Source: Pyrocephalus nanus (Eukaryota; Chordata; Aves; Passeriformes; Tyrannidae). From it: DNA of 64,000 nt. The notes below the pieces were generated by a model that saw nothing but the letters and a program-made list of their open reading frames with translations, ran no database searches and was not told the DNA's origin. The stretch spans positions 5,210,501 to 5,274,500 of the forward strand of contig CM076275.1 in assembly GCA_038380795.1 (NCBI GenBank), read 5' to 3'. This document shows positions 11,142 to 21,700 of the stretch, piece by piece (position 1 is the stretch's first letter; every line of letters begins with the position of its first letter). The position numbers were made by a program, and so were the translations under genes.

Positions 11142-14100
11142 GTAAGTAGCTTGTTTGCAGGAGAAGGGAGAATCCTCAGGGCGAGATGTCCAGGATGGGA
11201 AGGGTGTTGTGCAGTGGGCGGGTGCTGCTGGGGGGGTGTGAAGGCAGCAGCCCCTCACCTCTAGGAGATACAGGATTTGTCCTGGAGGTTGGGGCTCCCT
11301 GTGCCACAGGATTTACAGCACCCCATCCCGTGGGTCAAGGTGTGGGGCACTACCCCGGGGTGGTCCCTGTCCTCTCTGGCTCCACACCAGGGATTGCATG
11401 GCCCTGTGTCCCCTAGGGATGCTGTAGGGATGTGCCACTTACAGCCAGTAAGTAGCAGGTTATGGAATTCTGAGTGTGTAGAACAGGCTTTGCTTTGCTC
11501 TGGAGTAACCTGGAGGGCCTGGCAGCACCATGGGATATGGAGCCATGCATCCCCTGTTCTCCAGTCCTGGGAACTCCTGGGAAAGGGTGTGCAGGATGGG
11601 GGAAGGCACACAGATCCTAGGCATGCCATACCAAGCACCCTCTTTCCCCAAAGCACAGTTATCACACTGTTTGGGCTTTCTGCTGCACTGATATTGCCTT
11701 TGGTGCTGGGATAATCTGGGCAGTGTGTCCTTGCTGGGGATTCTGCTGGAGCAGCAGGTCTTTCTGAGCTGGCAGGGAGACAAGCAGGTGTCCTTATCCC
11801 CTCTCGCCATAGCACAGTCAGACAGAGCCCAGCAAGCCCTAATCATGCACTGCTCCACTTCTCACTTTAGCCCAAAATGGGATGTTTTTCTGTCAGAGAC
11901 AGAGAACAGGCAGCACCCAGTGAGTCCAGAAAGCACTGTGTGGATGGTGGGAGCTACAAGGAAAACATTCAGGCTGTGTTTGGGTCACACCCCAGGACGG
12001 TCAGTGCCCGTGGGGCAGCAATATCCTCATGCCTGCTGCTTTCCTCTCCCACAGATGCCATGCTGGGGCTGCCTACGCTCTGTTCCAAAGATGCTTTCCC
12101 GCAGAAAACAAGTGCCAGGCAGCTCAGAGGGCTCCAGCCTCCGCCGCTGCCTCTCCACCCTGGACCTCATCGCCCTGGGAGTGGGCAGCACGCTGGGGGC
12201 TGGGGTCTATGTCCTGGCAGGGGAGGTGGCCAAGACCACCTCTGGCCCGAGCATTGTCCTTTCTTTCCTGATTGCAGCTGTGGTGTCTGCCCTGGCAGGG
12301 CTGTGCTACGCCGAATTTGGGGCCCGTGTGCCGCTGGCTGGGTCTGCCTATCTCTACAGCTACGTGACCGTGGGTGAGCTGGGGGCCTTCTTCGCTGGGT
12401 GGAATCTGCTGCTCTCCTACGTCATCGGTACAAGGCCCCTTTGATCCCTCCACCTTTGCTGTGTTGGTGGCTTTGCTGGGTGTCATTTGAGGCCTCCCAG
12501 GATCACCATCACTGCCCCAGATGTCACCTCTCCCCAGGTACTGCCAGCGTTGCCCGGGCCTGGAGCGCTACCTTCGACCAGCTCCTCGGCAAGAGGATGG
12601 GGAGGTTTTTGGGTGCTCACGTGGCCATGGGTTCTGTGGGGCTGGCAGAGCACCCAGACGCCTTTGCTGCTGGCCTGGTGGTCCTGCTGGCAGGTAGGAT
12701 GCCTCCCCCCTGTGCCACCCTCCATCAGGTAGGATAAGCTCCTCACCCCACTGTGGGCTCTTCAGGATGGTGCTGACCCCTCTGAGGCTTTGCTGCTTCC
12801 CTGAGCAAAGAATGGGGAATAGAATGGGAATCTGTGGAAATCTGCAGGTCCTCCTGGCTCTCTACCACTGTCCCCCCTTTTCCACCCTCCCCAGTAATGT
12901 CTAGTCTGGTGTCATCCAGGGGCTTGGCCAGTTTTGGTTTTTTATTCCAGGGCTTCTTTCCTTTGGAGTGAAGGAGTCCACCACGGTCAACAAAGCCTTC
13001 ACAGCTCTCAACGTGCTCGTCCTGCTTTTTGTCACGCTGAGTGGCTTCATCAAAGGTGACCTGAGCAACTGGAAGCTCAGGGAGGATGACCTGCCACGGG
13101 CAGTTTCCCATGAGGATGGGTATGAGGGGCTCTGCTCTCCCTGTGCTGACTTCAGGGTGGGGATGGGGGTGGCTGGGTCACCCCCCTAATGCTTTATCCC
13201 ATTTCTCCCTGCCCTGGTGGCAATGTGTGAAAGAGCCAAAGTCCTAAGCCCTGCTGGGTTGATGCTGAGGGCTGAGCAGGTTGGATGGACTGTTCAGCCT
13301 GACCCCCTCCTGGGACTGCATTGCACTGACACCCCTGCACTGCCTGACTCTTCCTCCTCCTCCCAGGAACCAGTCCATGGCCAACAACACAACCAGTGCC
13401 TTTGGGGTGGGAGGCTTCATGCCCTATGGTTTCACTGGGACCTTGGCTGGAGCCTCCACCTGTTTCTATGCCTTTGCTGGATTTGACTGCATTGCTACCA
13501 CGGGTAAGTGAGGTAGGGGTGATGCCGGTGGGACCCTCCCCTGAACACGGGGGCCATAGCAGTGACTGTCCCCACAGCCCCGGGAGCTGGTGCAGGGCTG
13601 GGAACAGGCACATTCCCAGCTCTGTGCTGCAAACGCCCTCTCCTGCCCTCTGTGCTCGGAGGAGGAACTACGAGAGTCCACGTGGCATGGCTGGGCTAAT
13701 CCTGAAGCACAGACATTCCCTATCCCCATATCCCTGGAGCCCGGGAGGTCTAGTGGTCCTTGCTAGAAGGTCTCTGTGTCCCCTCTCATGGAGGGACACA
13801 GGATATACTCTCCAGTCTGAGCTGGGCTCTTAGCATGCTGTGCACATTAAATGAGCATCTGTTCCTACAGCTGAGCTTTGTCCTTCCTAGGGGAAGAAGT
13901 GAGGAACCCGCAGAGATCCATCCCCATGGGCATCATCCTCTCCCTCCTCATCTGCTTCCTGGCGTACTTCGGGGTGTCTGCTGCCCTCACCCTGATGATG
14001 CCCTACTACCTCCTGGACACCATGAGCCCCCTGCCAGTGGCTTTTGAATATGTTGGCTGGAGCAGTGCAAAGTACACCGTGGCTGCAGGGTCACTGTGTG

Positions 14101-16889
14101 CCCTGACAACCAGGTGAGTGGCATCTGCTGATGGCAGCTCTGTGGTTAAGAGCAAGATTGCACTGGAGTTATAGCACATCTAGGAGCTATCCCCAACCCC
14201 TTCCTTCTGAGTGCCCTGCTTGGTCAAAATCCCTCAGCCCTTCCCCACAAGCCCTGGCCTCTCCTGATCAAGGAGAGCAGCCAAATCCCCCGGCATTCTA
14301 CTCTGAGCTCAAAGCTGGAGGAAGTGGTCAGATGGCACCATGACCACAGGAGTGGCCTGGGGTGCTCTGGCATGCACAGGGCTCCTTCAGACCGTGGACA
14401 TCTCTTTTCCAATACTGCCCATCATCTGGTGGTGAGGAAGGTGATGGTCTTGTCAGAGTGGTCTTGAGAAGGTCATAGACTATACAGAAGAATAGGAGCT
14501 CCCGTGGAGGAGCAAAAGGCAGGATGGCACCTCCTGGATTCCTACCCTCTTCTCCCCATCTCCTCCCCTTCCTGCAGCCTCCTGGGCTCCATGTTCCCCA
14601 TGCCACGGATCCTGTATGCAATGGCTCGAGACGGGCTCCTCTTCAAACCCCTGGCCAAAGTTAGTCGCCGTCAGTGCCCGGTGGTGGCAACGCTGGTGTC
14701 TGGAGCACTGGCAGGTGGGTGAGTGGTTGGGTTACCCTGAACCTCGAGCAGGGCTTGGTGGGTGTCCTCTTTCCCTCTAGCTTACCAGTAGCTGTTTGAG
14801 CTCTGCTGGGAGGCTGAAAGGGTTTCTCGTTCCCGCAGCTCTCCTGGCCCTTCTCTTCAACCTGAAAGCCCTGGTGGACACGATGTCCATTGGAACGCTG
14901 CTGGCCTACTCCATGGTGGCTGGCTGTGTGCTGCTGCTCAGGTGAGACTGCTGGGGACAGGGCTCACCCAGCTCCTGATGTGGCCATGCCTGGGACAAGG
15001 TTCCAGTCTGGGTGCGCTGCAGGCACAAACTCGTGTGCCTTGACATCCAATATCTGCCCCTCAGGTATCGGCCTGGACCCAGCACTTGGGACAATCCTGT
15101 GGGGAAGGTCCCAGCTGTGCAGCTCTGGTGGGACCACCTTGTCCAGCCACCCCTGCATCCCACCCCACGTTCCTCCTCTGCAGTGTCCTGGGCTCTGACA
15201 GCCGTAGGTGTGTCTGGGAGTGATGGATGGGCTTTACAGGGAGCCAGCATGGGGGGGCCCACAGGGGACACCTCTGGCAGGTTCCTGCTCAGTGAAAACC
15301 ACCCAGCAGCAGGAAGCAGGATCTGCCTGGCTCCCTCCTGCCCTCTCCCCATTGCCACACAGCTGGCTTCTCCACTGGGACCTTGGGAAACCTCAAGCTG
15401 CTTCCGCTTCCCAGACTGGAGAGAAAAGTTAAACCCATCATGACAAGCCACCCAGCTGTCCTTTGTCCCACCATGGCAGCCTGGGTGCTGCATCCCAGGA
15501 GAGGGATGGGCCTGGCCCGGGGAAGTGCTGCCCTGACATACTGCCATGGTCCCTCCACAGCTGCCCTGGTGTGTGCCCTGAGCTGGGTGAGCACTGCTGG
15601 GCTGCCCTGCCTGCGGGCTGGGGGTGCCTGGTGCATTGCAGCTCTGGCTCTGCCCCTCTTGGGAATCCTGGCAGCAGCTCTGCTCATCTGGAGGCAGCCT
15701 CAGAGCCGGGACAGAGCATCCTTCATGGTGAGCACTCAGCCCAGCCCTAGGGACGTCCCCAGGGAGAAAGACCTGGGGCACGGAGAGGGATGCCATGGAG
15801 AAAGAGTGATGTGGCACTGGGAGGTGTTCCCTCTGCTTTAGGTCAGGCAGATCTTTGCTGCATCCACCTTAATAAAGCACTGCTGGAGGCAGTATGCAAC
15901 TCATAGGGTTTTCCATAGGGACCATGAAGGCTGCCTGGTTCTTCCCCTCATATCCTGCAGGCTGAAGGGGCACCTCCTGCAGTCCCTGATGAGTCCAGTG
16001 CCTGCTGCAGGAATCAGAGCTGCTCTCCAGTAAAAAGATACTTAGCTTTGACACCCTGGATTGGTGTTGCTAGAGGTTTTCTGCCTCCCTCCTCAAATCC
16101 TGCAGCAACTCCTGCCCCAGTGCAGGACATGTAAACCAAACCAGCCTCCACAAGCATTCCTCTCCAGCACAGGCTGCAGTCCCAGCTTGGCTCTCTGAGC
16201 CTCACAGCCAGGCTGGGCTTCCTGTCAGCAACTAGCCAAAGCAGCAAAGAGCTGAATTTAGCTGTGAAACCCCTGTCTGCAGGCCAGCTTGTGCCTCTGG
16301 GAGAAGGGAAGACTCCATTCCCTCGCGCTTTGTCCCTGCAGGTTCCCTGCCTGCCCTTCCTGCCGCTCCTCAGCATCTCCATCAACAGCATCCTGATGGC
16401 CCGGCTCAGCGCGGCCGCCTGGCTGCGGTACCTGCTCTGGATGGCTGTCGGTAAGCACGGCCACCCATGGGGTCCTGGAGCTGGCAGCAGCCTCTCTGGG
16501 TGCAGCCCTGGTGCTTTGAGAGCCTGTGGCACTGATGCTGCTCAGAGCAGTGGCGGGCAAGGGAGGAGATGCTGAACTTCGATGCCCAGGGGTGGTGTGA
16601 GCACCTTGTCCTCTGGTACACGGCCCAAAGGAATGGGAAGGGGTGAGCACGCTGTGGCTGGGAGGGGATGGAAGACAAACACTCCATGCACACCTAATTC
16701 TGTCTGTTCCCAGGTTTCCTTATTTACTTTGGCTACGGGATCTGGCACAGCACTGAGGGCCGTTGGCCTGAGGGGGCAGCTCCCTGGGAGCCACCGGGAA
16801 GCACAGCCAGGGAAGTGGCCCTGGAGCCCTCTGGGACTGCCCCGTGCCCATCAGCTCCAGGGCAACAAAAGAAGATGGCTCATCCCTGA
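11133..16889 (+). CDS. CAT-type cationic amino acid transporter (SLC7 family), complete, 12 coding exons
   Basis: Probable plasma-membrane transporter of arginine, lysine and ornithine, in the 14-helix CAT branch of SLC7. Coding exons: 11133-11141, 12055-12427, 12538-12693, 12951-13119, 13367-13503, 13891-14113, 14578-14714, 14839-14941, 15065-15207, 15561-15727, 16342-16450, 16714-16889. All junctions are GT-AG and keep phase, giving 633 codons and a stop; mammalian CATs are about 619-658. Hallmarks include [20 protein letters not shown] in helix 1, [67 protein letters not shown] and IWRQPQ. Sequons NQS and NTT fall in the third extracellular loop, where CATs are glycosylated. If the first exon model is wrong, translation would start at 12055 (630 codons); MPCWGC with a following MLSRRK resembles the CAT-1 N-terminus. 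The sequence looks closest to CAT-2/CAT-3, but I cannot assign orthology, so no symbol is given. No standard AATAAA follows the stop closely; GATAAA near 17069 is a weak candidate. Confidence 0.92.
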
Positions 16890-17115
16890 GGGCCTGGCTC
16901 CCTCCATCCTGTGCCCCGGGACAAGGAGGCCCCTTGGGGTGAGGGTCCCATCCTGCAGAGGGGGACAACCCTACCACAGCTGCAGGAAGTGCTTCCCCTG
17001 GGTCTGGTGAACCTCCCTGAGCAACCCAAATCCTCACAGCGAGCCTCTGCAGAAGCAGTTCTGTTTGGAGAGGATAAAGCAGACAAGTGTTTTTGCTGAT
17101 GTTATTGGGTTGTGC

Positions 17116-17134
17116 TTTTTTTTTTTTTTTTTTT
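17116..17134 (+). repeat. Poly-T run
   Basis: Nineteen consecutive T residues about 230 bases after the CAT gene stop codon. It could be the A-tail of a minus-strand retroposon remnant or a simple homopolymer; no element body was recognised beside it. Confidence 0.9.
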
Positions 17135-17779
17135 ACCTTTGAAACCTCTCCCTGCAAGGCCCCAGTGGCCCCTTGGTCCCTTGCACCTGGCACGTCTCCC
17201 CAACATCCCTGAGCTTGGTGGGCAAAGCTGGAAGATGCCCCATCACCCTTCCCCAGAGCCAAGGAGGTGCTTGGATGATGCATGGAGCAGTAGATGCCCT
17301 GGGGGGACATGTTTCTGACACAGCAGGCACCCCTTTTCCCCCTCTGGGCACCCCGTGGAGGTGTGTGGGTAAGAGCTGGACCTCACATCCATGTTGCCTT
17401 CCTGGCTGCCTCATTCAGCTGCTCTTTTCCAGATAAGGGTCAGCACAAAGGACGGAAGTGGCTGTTCCAGTGGCCCTGCTGCCTTGGCAGGGCTGGGAGG
17501 TTTGGGGTCTGCCCTGTGCTGGGAGCCCATTGAAATGAATGAAAAGAGGGAAGAAGCAGGAAAAGAGGGATCAGCTGTAGGGGCCCATTCTGGGGCTCCC
17601 TTGTTGTGTCTTTGTGGGGCCTGCTCCCACCCTCCCCATCTTTCCACCACACTGGGTTCATCCCACTCTGGGATGCTCCTGCACCAGTTACCAAAACCAC
17701 TGACATGGAATTCTTGAGGCTGCTGCTTCTTCCAAACTTGTAATTGTTACAGCCGGTAGCACGTTGGCCTGGTGCACGT

Positions 17780-17804
17780 ACACACACACACACACACACA
17801 CACA
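17780..17804 (+). repeat. CA dinucleotide microsatellite
   Basis: About 12 uninterrupted CA units in the gap between the CAT gene and CCDC69. Confidence 0.95.
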
Positions 17805-18708
17805 TGCACCCCCCTGGCTAAACAGCCCTGGGGAGGGGACAGGCCAGTGACAGCCCCGGAGCAGTGACCGTCCCACCACGCTTGTGCACCCAGTGGAAAG
17901 TGCTTGTGTGCATCCAGCCCTGACCCACAGCCATGCTGGCAGCATCTCCCCTGATGGGGATGTGCTGGCTCAGAGCAGGATGTGACCTGCTGAAGCCTGC
18001 TGCCCCTTGGGAGGATGCTCTGCTCCCTGAATGTGCAGCTCTGGCACGCAGCCTCTGCCCAGCTTTGGGGCAGGAGATGGGGCTGGTGCTGCTGCTGAAC
18101 GGGCAGCGGGGACAAGGAGGGCTTGGGGTCTTTGTGGCAGTGAGCAGGGACACGCCTGGGCTGCAGGAGCAACCCCTGGGAGACATTTGCTGAAGGTGAA
18201 GGAGGTGATGGGAGGAGGGCAGGGATGGGAGGCCTGCCTAGTGAGGTACCTTAACACCACGTTCCCAGTGCCCTCCTCATCATCCCAGTGCTCATCCCCA
18301 TCCTCGTGACCACCTCGTCATCCTCCCCTCACGCTCCGGGCAGCACTGGTGCTGGTTATGCTCAGAGCCAAGTGCTGGGTCAGACTGGCCCAATGCAAGC
18401 TTGTGTGTCCTGGCTGACCCCTTTTGCCCCCAGACAGCCCCCCACATTGCCACCAGAGGAAGGAGTGCAGGGATGGCACGGGCGGGTGGCCAGGGTCCCT
18501 CTGCAGCCCCGCAGGGGCTGGGGAAAGGCAGGCGCGAGTGTCCTGTGAAATGCTCCATTACTCTGGTCCCACGGGGCTCCCCGAGGGCTCGGCCGGCCTG
18601 GAGCCTTGCCCCGGCTGGGGGGGCACTTGTGAGAGCAGCCCTGGGCTCACACAGGCGGGGAAAGCCCCGTCAGCCCCCCCGGCAGCGCGCGGTGCCGTGG
18701 GCGCGGTG

Positions 18709-21700
18709 CTACGTGGCGATCAGGGGCACCTCGCCTGCAGCCAGGGGGAAGGGGGTGCCGTCCCCTCCATTGAGCACCCGGTACAGCAGCTCCTCCTTCT
18801 CACGGTGAGCTTGGTCCCGCAGCTGTGCCTCCTTCTCCAGCGCCCCACGGGCGGCCTGCAGCTCCTCCGACAGCTGCCTGCGGGCAGACGGCACGGGCTG
18901 CCGGAGCCGCCGGGAAAAGCGCCCGCCAGCCCCTCTGCACCCCACAGAGCACCCGGTGCCACCGCAGGCTGCAAGGTGTTCCCCCACACTGCCACCTGTC
19001 CCCCCATTGGAGGTGCCACCTGTGCAGTGGGGAGCCCTCTGGGCAAGTGGGACCGGCACTTACCTTGCCATGACCAAGTGGTTCTGGGTGCGAACTTGCA
19101 GGTCCTCGTTCTCCTGCTGGAGAGTTTTCACCTTCTCCTCCAGCAGAAGGTTCTTCTCCTCCTGGAAGAGGGGCATGAGGGTGAGAACACCTCCAAACCC
19201 TCCACCACCCCATTTTGGGGGAACCCAAATGGCATTGCACCCTTAACCCCTCCCCACTCCAAGACAGGAACCAGGCTCCATCCACCTTCACTCCAGCTGT
19301 AGTTTCTGGGCAGAATTTAGGTGGGGAGAAGAGTAGAAAAGAGGAAAGCCCACCTTGGCCCCCCACCCCCCCTTTCCACCCACCACGTTTTCCAGGTGCA
19401 GCAGCTTCTTATCCAGGCCGTGGATGTGCTCATTTTTCATCTCGATGACGAAGTGCAGGCTCTCCAGCTCCTGCTCCCAGAAGGGGCTGGGGCTCCCATG
19501 CTCCTGCAGGGCCATCACTTGTGTTGAAGGGACCTCAACAGCATGTCCACCTCTGCAGGATAGGCTTTGCTCCCCCCTTCAGCCATCCTGTGCTCCCACA
19601 TGGTTCCAAGCCCCCTGCCAGGGTCCATAAGAGAATCCTCCTGGCTTTGGGTCAGCACCCCAGAGCTGGCCCCTTCCCTGACACCCCTCCCCACACCTGG
19701 ATGTGCTTCTTGTAGTCTGTGCTCAAGAGTGACTCCTCCACCCGCTTCATCTTCTCCTGGAAGGATTTCAGCTGGGAATTCAGTGCTTGAATTGTCTCCT
19801 AGGGCAGCCAGGGAAAAAGCAGGATGAGAGGTATCTGGGATTTCTTCCTGAGCCAGAGCACTGCTGTGCTATGGTACCCAAATAACCCCAGGGCTGGAGG
19901 CACTGACATGGCCTCTGGGCACAGCAGGGACTGAGATGGCCACCGAGGAGCAAGGGGCACCATGGCAGAACCAACAGCTGGTCCTCAAGCCCTCCAAAAG
20001 CACCCCCTTCCCAGAGATTTCTCTGCAGGTACCTGTAAGGCCGCCTGGGACCTGTGGTGGGACTCTGCCAGCAGCAGCTTCTCCTTCTCATGTGCTCTCT
20101 GGAGCTCTGCAGGAGGGACACAAGCTGAATGTCACCAGTTTGGGGACATTGGGGCAGCAATCCCCACCTAAGCCCCACAGTTCTGGGGAGCAGCATCCCC
20201 ACAACCCTGCAGGCAGCCAGAGGGGTCCTGGCAGTATGGGAGGAGAGGACAGGAAGGCTGCAAAGAGCCCTGCTGCCCTGACATGCACCTTGCAGGGTCT
20301 CTGTGTGCTCTCTCCTCAGGGCATCAAACTGCTCCTTCAGCTCCAGCTCTTTTGCCTTTTCCACCTGGGAAGCAGGGAGATGACAAACACTTAAAGGATG
20401 CAGAGCCACACCACTCCGGGCTTCCTAACACTTCCTAACCCCTTCCTTCTCCCAAAAATGGGAGAGCCCAGCCCAGCATGTACCAGGTCCGTGATCATGG
20501 CCTGGGAAGTCCTGGCTGGCCACAGGCTCCATGCCCAGCACTGCCCCCACGTGCCTTTCCAACCAACCTGGATATGAATGTCCTGGATGATGCTTGTGGT
20601 GCCTGCCTGGCCAGCATCTCGCAGCTGCTCCTCCTCCTCCTGGCCTTGGAGGAACTTTGCACTTTTTGTCCACTCCTCTGGTAGCACTGCCTTCTTTTTC
20701 TCGTCCTCAGAAAGCGGGGAGGCACTGGCTGCAAGACAAACACGCCTGAAACAGCACTGGCCACATCCCACTACCCAGACTGTTGGACATCCTGGGCAGC
20801 CAACCTGCCAGCACGGTGGCCAGCCCTGTCCTCTTCCCACTCGACAAATACCTCCCTCCACCTCACTGGTCCAAATAGCACTAATTGGGGTGGTGCTGGC
20901 AGGCTCAGAGAGGACAAAGACCTTGTTAGGTCTGCTGTCCTGGGGGTGACCTGTCTGACTCAAAGGATGGGATGCCATGGGATCTGGGATGCCATTCTCT
21001 CTGGGATGCCCTGTCTGCCCTCCTGTATCAGCTGCAGCCATCCTCCTCATCCTCCCTGGCCCTGTGCAGACTGCTTAAAATCACACTGAAAAAGCACAGC
21101 AGGGGTAAAACACACTTTTTTTTCCTCACCATTCTCTGTCTTCAAGGCTGTGAGCTCCTGGGAAGCTGATCCCCTCTGCTGCTGGGCTTTTAGCTGTCTC
21201 TGGCAGAAAGAGAAAGGGCTGGAGCAAGGGGGGACAAAGGGGGTGTCTGCAGGCAGAGGACACCCTGCACTGAGCACTCTTCAGTCCTGCTAAAACATGG
21301 GTGTTTGAGCAGCAGTGGTCCCTCCCCAGCCCCCTGCCCTCTCCCAGCCCTGAGCATCCATGGGGGTACACGTGCTGCCCATCAGACAGCCTCAAGCTCA
21401 TGCCACTTCCCTGCATCCCAGACACTTCACCATGTAGCATTCAGCTGGAAAACCTGGGGGGGTTGCTCATAACTCTCCCCGCCCCCTTCCCCCAACAAAA
21501 TGCAAAATGCACTCCATCTGCAAAACACTGGGTGGGGGAGAGCAGGCAGCACTTGGCAGGGCGTCGGCTGTGGCGCTCCCCTGCCACCCTCCTCCTGTCC
21601 TAGGATGCTCAGGGTCTCTGGCACCTTGCAGTCCCCCAAACACACCCCTCCGCCAGCGCCTTACGCAGCTGGGCTTTGACACAGCCCGTGCTGGAGCAGG

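Larger units (their letters stand above)
16890..18708. other. Gap between the convergent CAT and CCDC69 3' ends
   Basis: This should contain both 3' UTRs. I found no standard AATAAA on either strand close to the stops. It also holds a 19-base T run (17116-17134) and a CA microsatellite (17780-17804). No coding exon was seen. Confidence 0.6.

Noticed and set aside
14114..14577. Possible alternative B-type exon of the CAT gene
   Set aside because: I searched for an AEDGLLF-like exon with splice sites as in CAT-2 and found none.
14906..15817. A 303-codon minus-strand open frame opposite the CAT gene
   Set aside because: It is antisense to CAT exons and introns, has no recognisable domain and is explained by the GC-rich sense coding.
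15869..15876. AATAAAG inside the CAT gene as a poly-A signal
   Set aside because: It lies in an intron between two well-supported coding exons, so it is not the main 3' end, though a truncated transcript cannot be excluded.
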